Source: Emiliania huxleyi CCMP1516
Taxonomy: Eukaryota > Haptophyta > Isochrysidales > Noelaerhabdaceae
Assembly (NCBI RefSeq): GCF_000372725.1
Contig: NW_005201360.1
Location: 126,725 to 190,724 of the forward strand
Length of the DNA: 64,000 bases
Reading direction: 5' to 3'
Positions 10,341 through 19,720 of the stretch are shown here, piece after piece. Each line of letters begins with the position of its first letter. Positions within the stretch are counted from its first letter, which is position 1. The notes under the pieces are model-generated. The model did no database searches and was not told the DNA's origin. It worked only from the letters and a program-made list of their open reading frames with translations. A program made the position numbers and the translations under genes.

Positions 10341-10519
10341 TGTTCGCAAAGGGTTTTCTGCTTTGAAGAAAGGGCCGCCCTCGACTTCAAGGGGCTGCCT
10401 TCCATCCGTAGCTGCCCGGGCCGGGAGAGGGGGGGGGCCTCCTGTTCCCCGCGGAACACGAGAAGGCCCCTCCTTGCCCGGTTTGCGATGCAGGGCGGTC
10501 GTGCCATCTTCGCTTCGTA

Positions 10520-11090
10520 CTCGAAATCTCGAATCCACCACGCCGCAACCGTCGCCGGCGCGCGACACGTTCCCGTAGGCCGGACTGTCCTCGTCGAGAG
10601 TGTGTGCCGCCATTTAGCCCACGCGCCTCTGCTCGCAAACACTCACCCATTGAATTGTCACTGCCCGTGAGTGCGAGATAGGGCTAGCAGTAGGCAGCTA
10701 GCCTCTGAGGAGGGCGTCCATAGACACCTCACAAGACCCCACACACGGTCTTGTCCGTGCCTTGCGGCCGGCGAGATTGCTAGAGGTGGAGCAAGCCTGC
10801 TCTAGTCTCACATGTTACTTCCTGTTGTCTGTTGTGTTGTTGTGCCCTTGTTTGTTCCTTTGGCACCTTGGAGTGCTGGGGAGGGCGACAGGGAGGATGT
10901 GGCCTTGAGTTATGTGTACGCCAACTCAGGGTGTGTGGCAGCCAGCTGGCTGTGTGTCTTGTGAGCCTGTTTGTGTCTGTGTGTCGCTCGTGCGTGTCGT
11001 CATCACATCTGTCCAGCGTCCACCCATACCGCGTTGGTGTCCAGTCCGAGCCTGGCTGTTCTTCACCTTACTACATACATACAACAACAA
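10520..11090 (+). repeat. Dispersed repeat R1, copy 1
   Basis: One of three copies (also about 20010-20790 and 27440-28237). Shared landmarks are CGCCGGCGCGCGACACG at the left, GAGGGCGTCCATAGACACC in the middle and CTGTTCTTCACCTTACTA at the right, followed by a TACA/ACAACA simple repeat. This copy lacks about 240 bp that the other two contain after GTGTGCCGCC. The simple-repeat tail at a fixed end suggests a retroposed element of unknown class. No reading frame typical of a polymerase is visible. Confidence 0.75.
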
Positions 11091-11698
11091 CAACATGACA
11101 TGTACATGTGTGTGTGCATGTGTGTGTGTGTGTGTGTGTTCATGGAGGCAACCGATGCGAGTCGACTGGTGTGTGTCGTCGTGGTTTCGTATCAAGAATA
11201 CTCACACTCACTCACACGCTAGTCGAGGTAAGGGGAATCGTCAGAAGAATGGCGAGCGAGGCTCGGAAAGTCGGAAACAACCGAGCTGGACTGCGCTCGT
11301 GAGTCGTGTGCGCCTCCTTCTTTCTACTCCATCCATGCCTGACCGTGCTCGACACGCTACTCTGCTCCGGCTGCTGCATGCAGGAACTACGCCGACTGCA
11401 GTCTGGTACAAAAGCGCCGTCTGCAGTCTTAACGACCCGTACAACTACCTGCGAGAGGTGGAATCGGAGAGAGAGAGAGGTGTGTGGAATCGGCGGTCTC
11501 GGGCACCGTACCCAAAAGCACAATGTACTACCACAAAGCACCACTAGCGATTTCGCGCGGAGGGCGTAGTGAAGCGCTGGGGCGCTCACTGTGTGTTATT
11601 CGGGTGGGGATCCATCAGTGGTAACCGGCTTTAGTCACAGGTCCAAGCTCAGACGCCACACCAACACCACAAACACGCTCACTTCGCCGCTGCTGTAG

Positions 11699-11718
11699 AT
11701 GGGCCCCCGGGGGCCCAT
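11699..11718. repeat. Perfect 20-bp GC palindrome
   Basis: ATGGGCCCCCGGGGGCCCAT is its own reverse complement. It is preserved unchanged in the second copy at 28831-28850. It could be a protein-binding site or a cruciform-prone element; function unknown. Confidence 0.9.
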
Positions 11719-11719
11719 A

Positions 11720-12470
11720 CTCCGTCGAAGCACAGACCCGATCTCGGCACTCACGGGTTGCCACGCGCCCGCGCGCGGCGCGGGCCGCACCGCCCATGCC
11801 CCCGGGTCACCGACCCCGCCTCTCGGCCCTCTCGGCCCTCAGGAGCGTGCGGGAGACCGGCGAGGGGCGCGCCGCGCGCCGCCTGCAGAGCCGCCAGAGG
11901 CATTGCCGCCTCCGCTGGCGGGGTTCCCGCGCGCGCCCGCCCGCGCCCGCGCCCGCCCACGCCGCGCCCGTGGGCTCCGGATGCGCCGCCCTCCTTCTCC
12001 TTCTTCTCGATGGCAGTCCGCACCTGCTTGTCGACGGGTCGGCGGCGTGATCGAGGGGAAGGTCGCCGGCGGCCGCAACTCCGCCGCCGTCGCTCCGCCG
12101 GCTCTGATCGAGTATCGGGCGTTGAGGGCGGCGGCGCAAGCGGGTCTGACGCATCCATCGCCACGAGCCTCGCGACCGCGGTCGTGGCACACCTGGCGGC
12201 GGCTCTCGGGGCCGTCTCTACGGCGCTCGACGCCGTGTGAGGTCGCCGGCGGCCGCAACTCTGCCGCCGTCGCTCCGCCGGCTCAACCGAGTATCGGGCG
12301 TTGAGGACGGCGGCGCAAAGTGGGTCTGGTGCGCCACACGGTCACAACCCTTGCCACCGCCCTTGCCGCCGCCCTTGCCACCCTTTGCCGCCTTGCCTCC
12401 GCCGCGGGCGGCGGTGGGAGCGGCCTGCTGGGCTAGCATGTTGTCCTTGCTGGGGACGGGCACGTGGAAC
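11720..12470 (-). other. Possible gene region with Gly/Lys-rich exon and an internal duplication
   Basis: On the minus strand a frame beginning MLAQQAAPTAARGGG and running on into a KGGKGGGKGGGKG stretch (about 12340-12440) is followed by a possible GT donor. An approximately 90-bp unit beginning GGTCGCCGGCGGCCGCAAC is repeated at 12059-12150 and 12240-12330. A further fragment near 12000 reads VRTAIEKKEKEGGASG, but block A' has an indel there that changes the frame. No family recognised and the exon structure is unresolved. Confidence 0.3.
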
Positions 12471-12905
12471 GCACGTTACATGTTTGAACGGCCTCCAGAA
12501 TTCAAACAAAAAATAGCCAAGGCTCTCTCGCAACCCCTCCGACCCCCCGGGACCCGTGGGCGTCGAAGAGGCGCTCTCGGGGGGCCGTTCTGAGTTCATA
12601 CTACCTCGACGCACACTTGTACTGCGTCAAAGCACCGGCCCTGAGTCCGATCGGCGATACCTCTTCCCCATCCATCGTCCTTCCTTCCGCAAGCAACTCC
12701 CCGGCGAACCGCTAGACGACTGACATCGCTGCCTTCCGCGCAGCGCAATCGTGATCGGGTATGCGTGCTCACGCAGGCTGTGTCGTAGACGCCCCCACCC
12801 TAGCCCCCACCCCACAGGTATGCGCGAGGCTGCCCTAGAGAAGACAAGAACCTCACCATCTGGTGGGTGGCGTGGGCGAGATCGGCGAGGCCGGGCTCGC
12901 TCACA

Positions 12906-13379
12906 TCACCACAAGGGCTGCGAGGAGGAAAGACGTCCCCCCACAGTGTCCCCTCTGTCAAGCCCCGCCCCCGCCGGTTCTGTTCCAGCCCCACTCAAAC
13001 ATACAAACCAAAGGAGGGATGGGAGGACGGCACGCCGCCACCACACAGGGATTTCACGGTGGCGGCAGGCGCGCAGTTTGCCCCGCCCTTGCGGCTTTTC
13101 GTGGCTTTGGGAATGTTCCCGTTGCTGCTCTGCTGCAGCCTCCAGTCGCGGTGCGGCCTCCGCACTCTCGGCGTTCGCCTCTCGCCCTGCTGCAGCATCC
13201 GTGCCCATCTCTGGCAGCCGATCGCCGAGCGCCTCCTCAAAACATGCGAGAATCTCGTCGCTCCGAAGGCCGAGCACGTCGTCGGCAGCGCGGGTGCTCG
13301 CCCGCACGGCCGCCGTCCGTCGGTCGAGGTCTCGTCTTAGTTCTGGCAGCGTGCGCCGGCCTGCTCCCACGCTGGCCAC
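12906..13379 (-). CDS. Coiled-coil ORF, divergent to the F-box-like gene
   Basis: Starts at the ATG at 13379, only about 160 bp from the start of the plus-strand F-box-like gene, suggesting a shared bidirectional promoter. The first about 95 residues are rich in Arg, Glu, Ala and Leu with heptad-like spacing (LPELRRDLDRRTAAVRAS; ILACFEEALGDRLPEMG). The later part looks like translated intron, so the true gene probably splices onward. Conserved in copy 30034-30507. Function unknown. Confidence 0.45.
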   Translation of the reverse strand: MASVGAGRRTLPELRRDLDRRTAAVRASTRAADDVLGLRSDEILACFEEALGDRLPEMGTDAAAGREANAESAEAAPRLEAAAEQQREHSQSHEKPQGRGKLRACRHREIPVWWRRAVLPSLLWFVCLSGAGTEPAGAGLDRGDTVGGRLSSSQPLW

Positions 13380-13541
13380 GCATCATGCTGCGCTACGAGC
13401 AATCGCGTAACGGAGGCTCGCGGCTTTTCTGGCGTGGCTTTTGACGGCTTGGCTTCTCCAGGTCAGCTTTTTTTTCCGGCCGCCTCCAGGGCGCCTCCAG
13501 GTCTCTTCGCCGTTCAGAATCCGCCCTACCTTGCGTGCGCC

Positions 13542-14480
13542 ATGCGTGCGCTCGACGACGACATGCACGCGCAGATTCTCCGCCACCTTCACGCCAGGTC
13601 CTCCAAGAACGCGGCGGCCGTCAACCAGCGCTGGCTTGCCCTCTCCCAGGAGGAGTGGCGTCGCCGCGCCCGCGACTGCGTTGCGGCAGAGGGTCTTGAC
13701 TGGAAGCCCTCGCTCGCAAAGGAGATTGAGCATTTCGAGAACTGCGAAGACGGCGATCGGACAGGCTGGAAGGATCACAAGAAGGCGGTCCGCGAGCTCC
13801 CTTTTGTGCTTGGCCTCTACCCGGCGCCGTCCGCAGCCATGTGGGCCTTTACAAAGCCTACGGCCGGCGGCGCCGATCAGGTTTACCTCGACACCTTGGG
13901 CGCGGAACGCAACGACGGCACCTGGGGCTGCAACGAGTCGGTTTGCTCGTATGGCAACGACTCGAACTGGAACCGAGGGTTCTGTTGGGGAGTCATGGCC
14001 TTCGACGCGGATGAGGAGCGGTCGGTGGGCTGCTACCCCGTTCCCGAGCGGCCCGCCGACGTCCTCGACACGTCAGCGATCGTCTCGCAGTACCCACTAC
14101 CGCTGAGCAAGCTTGGGCACGGCACGGCCTTCCTCGGCTCCAAGATCGCTGTGTACAACAGCGGCCTCGGCGAACGGAAGCCCATTCCGTACTGCATCGG
14201 CGGGCGCCTGCTTCGCATGGCGAGCGGCAGCTCCGAGGAGGGGGTGATGGTGTCACTCGGCTTCTTGCGCAATCCGAGCGTCGCGGAGAGCGACTACGCG
14301 AGCGAGGCTCGCTGGTGCCGACTTCCAACCGTCAACGAGCACGAGAAGTGCCAGGTCTTCTCCGCCGCCATTGTGCCGGTCGTCGAGGAGGAGGACGACG
14401 AGCACGAGGGCGAGGACGAAGACAGCGTCTCCGGCTCGGATTCGAATGAGGAGGCGACCGAGGGCTGCGTCATCAGCTGA
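13542..14480 (+). CDS. F-box-like protein with acidic C-terminus (first copy)
   Basis: A 312-residue protein. The start is placed at MRALDDDMHAQILRHLHARS because the second copy diverges in frame just upstream but not from this Met on. Residues 1-45 (LDDDMHAQILRHLHARSSKN, then AAVNQRWLALSQEEW) resemble an F-box: Leu-rich helix, AxVxxxW, Trp. The middle (about 60-280) contains GTWGCNESVCSYGNDSNWNRG and PERPADVLDTSAIVSQ and is not recognised. The last about 35 residues are acidic (EEEDDEHEGEDEDS). If an F-box, it would act as a substrate adaptor of SCF ubiquitin ligases; that is inference. Confidence 0.65.
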   Translation: MRALDDDMHAQILRHLHARSSKNAAAVNQRWLALSQEEWRRRARDCVAAEGLDWKPSLAKEIEHFENCEDGDRTGWKDHKKAVRELPFVLGLYPAPSAAMWAFTKPTAGGADQVYLDTLGAERNDGTWGCNESVCSYGNDSNWNRGFCWGVMAFDADEERSVGCYPVPERPADVLDTSAIVSQYPLPLSKLGHGTAFLGSKIAVYNSGLGERKPIPYCIGGRLLRMASGSSEEGVMVSLGFLRNPSVAESDYASEARWCRLPTVNEHEKCQVFSAAIVPVVEEEDDEHEGEDEDSVSGSDSNEEATEGCVIS

Positions 14481-17071
14481 GCTCACATCACAGCCCCGTC
14501 GTGCGCGCCCTTCGAGCGACAGCGACAGCGACAGCGACCGCGACCGCGTGGACAGCGACGACGAAAAAGCGCAGACGCTCGCCCGTCGCGTCGGCTGGGG
14601 ACCAAATCTTTCGTTCACATCCATTGGCATCGCGGACTCCAAACGGCCACTCTCGGTCGGCGAGCGAGGCTGACATTTACGTGCACTTCTCTTTTTCGCG
14701 CCGTGCTAAAATTCTTTTTGTTTTGAAACATCAAAGAGTACACGTCTGACATCTATGATGAAGTGGCATGGACTCAAGGTCAAACTAATCTTCACCATGG
14801 CCTTTGGCGCTGCGACTTACGTCTTCCATTCGAAGCTTGGGAGGGGGACTAAAGTCTAAAGACTAAGACTGTCAACAGACGGAAGCTTGATTGATGCCCC
14901 GCACATATTCCAGCCCATGCGCGAACACGTTTCTTTTTGGAACAGGGTAGACCGTTCAGAACACCGGCCTGAGGCCCTGAGTGAGTGAGACCCGGGCCTC
15001 TCTCACTGCAGCACTGGCAGCAGCAGACAGGTGTGGACGACCAGGTGGATATCCCCCCCCCTGGAGAGCGGGTGCCTGTCTGTACAACAGTTTACGGGGG
15101 CCGGCCCGCTTTCGCATGTCGTAACCGAGAGTGAATTCTTTCCGGCCTCACGCGGCCGTCCGCCTGCGCACCCTCCTCGCGCCGAGTATGCAAGGAGAGT
15201 TGGAGTATTTTCTTACTTCTACTTCGCGGAGGCTGTCCAGATACTGGGATACTTCGCAGCAGGCCTCGAATACTGGGATACTGTGAAAGATTTCCCTGTG
15301 AGATATGGCGCAGTAATAATACTTCAATACTCCGAGTTGGTACCGCAGATACTTCGATACTCGTGTTGACGCACCCGGTGAGTATCACAGTACTCGATCC
15401 ACGCCGGCGAAGTATCCCAGTATCACAGAGCTAAATGCCAAGTAATAATACTGCAATACTGGGCGCTTCTTGGTCCTCCAGCCCCGCCGAGTATCCCAGT
15501 ATCCGCATCAGAGATGGCCAGTATCCAGCAGTATCCCGCAGTATCCTGCAGTATCCTGCAGTATCCCAGTATCCGGGGTCGGCCCTCGAGCGATGCATTG
15601 CACTGCGGCCGCAGTCGCACGTCCAGCAGCGGGATGCGAGGCAGCAGCTAGGTGGGGAGGGATTGAGCCAATTGAGCAGCGTGGGCAAGCGAAGACTGCC
15701 GTAAGTGTGTGCCCGCGCCCTGCCGGCGCAATGGTGTAAACGCGTGTGCAAGGGCTGGCGGGGTGGGGAAGGCGGCAACGGAACGAGGTGGGCGAAGACG
15801 GCTGAGGCGCCAGTGCTGGAACTGAGGGAGAGTGTCGTGGCAGTGCACTGGTGCTGGTGCTGTGTGGAGAGGAAGACCCACTTCGGGGAGGCGTCACGGC
15901 CAACATTGAGCGCAGCAAGGTGGTCACGTCCTGCGGCGCACGCACAGGAATCATAGTATATCACACAGCAGCTGTGCCGTAAAAGGGTCCCAGAGCTATC
16001 TCGGTGGCTAGGGGCTGGATTGGCTGGGCGCGTCAGCTCCCACAAGCGCACTGCATGCGATATCAACGTTGTGATGCAGCGTCAGCCTTGGCAATTGAAG
16101 CTTGGCGCCGGCACGCAGGAGCACCAGCGTCTGCAGCGCTTGAATGGCGTGTGCAAACTTTTGCATCTCAGGCGGCCGGGCGTCGCGGCGCCCTCTCGCA
16201 AGTGCTGTGACCCAGGGAGGGCCCGTGAAAGTGATAGAACGGTCGAAAAGTTCGAGCGTCATTCATGTCGCCGAAGTTCCTTCGATGTCTCCTCCCGCCA
16301 ACCCCAACCAGCCCCGCACGACCCCAATCGGCCGCACACCGCCACACAGCAGGCTCTGGTGACCGACACAACTCTTTGCTTGGCGCCGGACCGTCTCGAG
16401 TGAACCCACCGGTGTGGGCGCCGCCGCTGAGCATCACGGCAAACGGGTGACGGACCTACACATAAACTGAATCACCTCGGCCGACCATGCCGCTGCGGCC
16501 GACGATGTCGGATGCTCTCGAGCACTCTCCAGCGCCGGGCGCGGTCCTGACACAGCCGGCCGTGCTTCACCGCCGCTGTTCAGCTCGGCGGCAGAAATGG
16601 CAGCGGATACGAGCTCTTTACCGACTACCGAGCGGCAGTCGGAGAACTCGTGAGCTTCCACACATCACAACTCCTGCCGATGCATTCTGGAACAATCACA
16701 TAACGACTGCCATCACCACTGCCCACTTGCGACATTTGTGGCCCAAGCCGGTCCGCAGTATCCCAGTATCCCAGTATCCGGTATCCACATCAGCCGGGGA
16801 TGCTCTAGGGAGGGGTGCAGCTGCATGGTGACAACTACCAGTGAGAAGGATGGGGATGCAGCTGGCTGCTGGACCATGGCTTACACACGGGCACACTTCC
16901 ATGAATTGCCAGTATCCAGCAGTATCCAGCAGTATCCCGCAGTATCCTGCAGTATCCCAGTATCCGATGCGCCGGCTCCGAGTATTGCGGTGAAAATACT
17001 GCGCGATACTGCCATGGCCACACTACTTCAGTAACACAGTATCTGCATGCCCCAGGCCCAGTATTGCAGTA
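14481..17071. repeat. AGTATCC-rich region without clear genes
   Basis: From about 15230 to 17280 the motif CAGTATCC or its complement GGATACTG occurs dozens of times, often in tandem (15513-15576, 16755-16790, 16908-16968). Two of these clusters are near copies of each other, both starting GCCAGTATCCAGCAGTATCC. The boundary at 15077 is where block A ends. A minus-strand frame at 16008-16262 (MTLELFDRSITFTGPPWVTA...) is the only candidate exon and is weak. Confidence 0.6.
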
Positions 17072-19720
17072 TCACCCTCGCGGCAGAGAGGTATTTGCGC
17101 CACCGATACTTGGCCTTTGCTTGCGGGATATTGGGATACTTGGCCAAGGGCCGTGTGCAGGTAGCATGCAGTATTGCAATAAAAATACTTGCTTTGCGTG
17201 TCTGAAATACTGGAATACTGCGCCACAGCACCTCAGATACTGGGATACTGGAAATACTGTGAAATACTCCAACTCTCCTTGCCTACCGAGGCTGACTAGC
17301 GCCTCGTCGCACCTCTCCGCCTTCCTCTCCACCCCCTCCTCCGCCGTCTCTCGCGCGAGCGCCCTCAGCGCCGCAACACCGCCGACTCGGTGCCACTGCG
17401 CAGCGCACGCAGACGAGGAGTTTGCTAGGGCCAGGAGGGCGTCGATGCTGTCTCTGCGCCAGCCATCCTTCTCTGGCTGATCGAGCCGCGAGAGGAGCAG
17501 CGAGAGGCAATGGTCGTCAGCCGCGAGGTCGGGACGGGTGCCGGCTAGATTTACAAGCGCAATTGCAGCAGTGAGCTTGCAGAGGTCTGAGGCGCCTGTC
17601 TCCTGCGTGAGAGAGTAGAGGACCGCCACACCGCCAGCCTCCACGACGCCCTCGTGCGTGGCAGACGCTGCCGCGATCATGTTGCTGAGCACCCCTGCGG
17701 CACGCTTCTTCTGCTCCTCAGTCCCATCTCGAGCCAGCGCAATAAGGACCTCCACGCCGCCAGCCGCCGCGATCGCCACGCTGTGTTTGTCGTTGATAGC
17801 GAGGTTCCACAGCGCCCCCGCCGCACGCTGCTTCTGCCCATCAGTCCCGTCGCGAGCCAGCGCAATAAGCACCTCGATCCCGCCTGCTGCGGCGATCGCC
17901 ACCTTCTCGTCGTTGTAAGCGAGGCTCGCCAGCGCTCCCGCAGCATTCTCCTTCTGCGCCTCATTCCCGTCGCGAGCCAGCGCAACGAACAGCTCGATCC
18001 CCCCGGCCGCAACAATCGCCGCCTCGTTGTCGTCGTTGTAAGCGAGGTTCCACAGCGCTCCTGCCGCACGATCCTTCTGCCCCTCATTCCCGTCGCGAGC
18101 CAGCGACACGAGGACCTCCACGCCGCCAGCCGCGGCGATCACCACGCTGTTGTCGTCGTTGTAAGCGAGGTTGCACAGCGCCCACGCCGCACGCTCCTTC
18201 TGCGCCTCATTCCCGCCGCGAGCCAGCGACACGAGGACCTCGATGCCGCCGGCCGCAGCGATCGCCACCTCGTTATCGTCGTTGATAGCGAGGTTGCACA
18301 GCGCCCACGCCGCACGCACTTTCTGCGCCTCATTCCCGTCACGTGCCAGCGACACGAGGACCTCGATGCCGCCGGCCGCTGCGATCACCTCCCTGGTGTC
18401 GCTGCTGGCAGAGAGGTTCCACAGCGCCCCCGCCGCTTCCTCCTTCTGCGCCTTATTCCCGCCGCGAGCCAGCGACACGAGGACCTGCACGCCGCCGGCC
18501 GTAGCAATCGCCGTCTTGTTGTCGTCGTTGATAGCGAGGTTGCACAGCGCCCCCGCCGCACGCGCCTTTTGCTCCTCATGGCCGTCGCGAGCCAGCGACA
18601 CGAGGGCTTCGATGCCGCCGGCCGCTGCGATCACCTCCCTGGTGTCGCTGCTGGCAGAGAGGTTCCACAGCGCCCCCGCCGCTTCCTCCTTCTGCGCTTT
18701 ATTCCCGTCGCGAGCCAGCGACACGAGGACCTGCACGCCGCCGGCCGTAGCAATCGCCGTCTTGTTGTCGTCGTTGATAGCGAGGTTGCACAGCGCCCCC
18801 GCCGCACGCGCCTTTTGCTCCTCATGGCCGTCGCGAGCCAGCGACACGAGGGCTTCGATGCCGCCGGCCGCTGCGATCACCTCCCTGGTGTCGCTGCTGG
18901 CAGAGAGGTTCCACAGCGCCCCCGCCGCTTCCTCCTTCTGCGCTTTATTCCCGTCGCGAGCCAGCGACACGAGGACCTCCACGCCGCCGGCCGCAGCAAT
19001 CGCCGTCTTGTTGTCGTCGTTGATAGCGAGGCGGCACAGCGCCCCCGCCGCACGCTCCTTCTGCACCGCATTCCCGTCGCGAGCCAGCGACACGAGGACC
19101 TGCACGCCGCCGGCCGCAGCAATCGCCGTCTTGTTGTCGTCGTTGATAGCGAGGCGGCATAGCGCCCACGCCGCACGCTCTTTCTGCACCTCATTCCCGT
19201 CGCGAGCCAGCGACACGAGGACCTCGATGCCGCCAGCCGCTGCGATCACCTCCCTGGTGTCGTCGTCCCCTGCAATTAGAACGAGCGCCATCACGGCGTC
19301 CCCCTTCTCGTCCTCGTCTCCGACCCGCAAGAGGGCGACGAGCGCGTCCACCCTCCTGCCGCCGGCCTCCTCTCTCGACAGCCGCTTGAGCTCTCCAAGC
19401 GCAGCAGCGCGCAGCGCCGAGGAGGCATCGCCAGCGGTCTCAACCAGCCGCGCGAAGGCACCGCGCGGCGCGCAGATCAGGGACCACCGCTTGCAGACGG
19501 CCGCGTGGCGCAGGCCCGTCTTCTCGAGGACGCATGGCGCAAGGTCCGGGTCCTCCAGGACGTCGGTCGCGACGGCGGGCGGAGGGCTGTGGTGCGCGAG
19601 GAGCGCCTCGAGGTACCTGTTTGCAGCGGGGCTGTCCCGCATGGCGCCGGCGGTGATCGCGATCAGGACATCGGGCGAAAGAGCGGCGAGCCGCAGCTCG
19701 TAGCGGTCAGAGGCGAGCAT
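17072..19720 (-). CDS. Armadillo-repeat protein with F-box-like N-terminus
   Basis: About 880 residues from the ATG at 19720 (an in-frame TTG at 19747 is less likely). Residues about 1-100 contain AAVCKRWSLICAP, reminiscent of the end of an F-box. From about residue 140 to 730 there are about 15 armadillo repeats of 41 residues (123 bp), consensus IAAAGGIEVLVSLARDGN then QKERAAGALCNLA and INDDNKTA. A two-repeat unit of 246 bp is present twice almost perfectly in tandem (about 18370-18615 and 18616-18861), a recent duplication. After DEALVSLGRQ the last about 60 residues are encoded by the AGTATCC-rich repeat, so the C-terminus is probably exonised repeat or the gene ends earlier. ARM proteins bind partner proteins; the partner is unknown. 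This gene is absent between A' and C'. Confidence 0.85.
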   Translation of the reverse strand: MLASDRYELRLAALSPDVLIAITAGAMRDSPAANRYLEALLAHHSPPPAVATDVLEDPDLAPCVLEKTGLRHAAVCKRWSLICAPRGAFARLVETAGDASSALRAAALGELKRLSREEAGGRRVDALVALLRVGDEDEKGDAVMALVLIAGDDDTREVIAAAGGIEVLVSLARDGNEVQKERAAWALCRLAINDDNKTAIAAAGGVQVLVSLARDGNAVQKERAAGALCRLAINDDNKTAIAAAGGVEVLVSLARDGNKAQKEEAAGALWNLSASSDTREVIAAAGGIEALVSLARDGHEEQKARAAGALCNLAINDDNKTAIATAGGVQVLVSLARDGNKAQKEEAAGALWNLSASSDTREVIAAAGGIEALVSLARDGHEEQKARAAGALCNLAINDDNKTAIATAGGVQVLVSLARGGNKAQKEEAAGALWNLSASSDTREVIAAAGGIEVLVSLARDGNEAQKVRAAWALCNLAINDDNEVAIAAAGGIEVLVSLARGGNEAQKERAAWALCNLAYNDDNSVVIAAAGGVEVLVSLARDGNEGQKDRAAGALWNLAYNDDNEAAIVAAGGIELFVALARDGNEAQKENAAGALASLAYNDEKVAIAAAGGIEVLIALARDGTDGQKQRAAGALWNLAINDKHSVAIAAAGGVEVLIALARDGTEEQKKRAAGVLSNMIAAASATHEGVVEAGGVAVLYSLTQETGASDLCKLTAAIALVNLAGTRPDLAADDHCLSLLLSRLDQPEKDGWRRDSIDALLALANSSSACAAQWHRVGGVAALRALARETAEEGVERKAERCDEALVSLGRQGELEYFTVFPVSQYLRCCGAVFQYFRHAKQVFLLQYCMLPAHGPWPSIPISRKQRPSIGGANTSLPRG

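Larger units (their letters stand above)
6582..15077 (+). repeat. Long direct repeat, block A (first copy)
   Basis: About 8.5 kb that matches 23882-32204 nearly base for base over long stretches, in the same orientation and about 17.1-17.6 kb apart. Differences are mostly tandem-repeat copy number (minisatellite at 7158-7445, CT run at 8373-8446), a local insertion at about 9771-10340 present only here, and a deletion of about 240 bp at about 10613 within a dispersed repeat. It carries the PRPP-synthetase-like gene, the coiled-coil ORF and the F-box-like gene. Confidence 0.95.

Noticed and set aside
10640-10830. Structured RNA gene in the conserved core of repeat R1
   Set aside because: The core has short self-complementary pieces but no tRNA, snRNA or SRP signature; conservation is explained by recent repeat spread.
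17654-19703. Two long plus-strand frames opposite the armadillo gene
   Set aside because: They mirror the 123-bp ARM repeat in antisense. The minus frame gives a recognisable ARM consensus, the plus frames do not.
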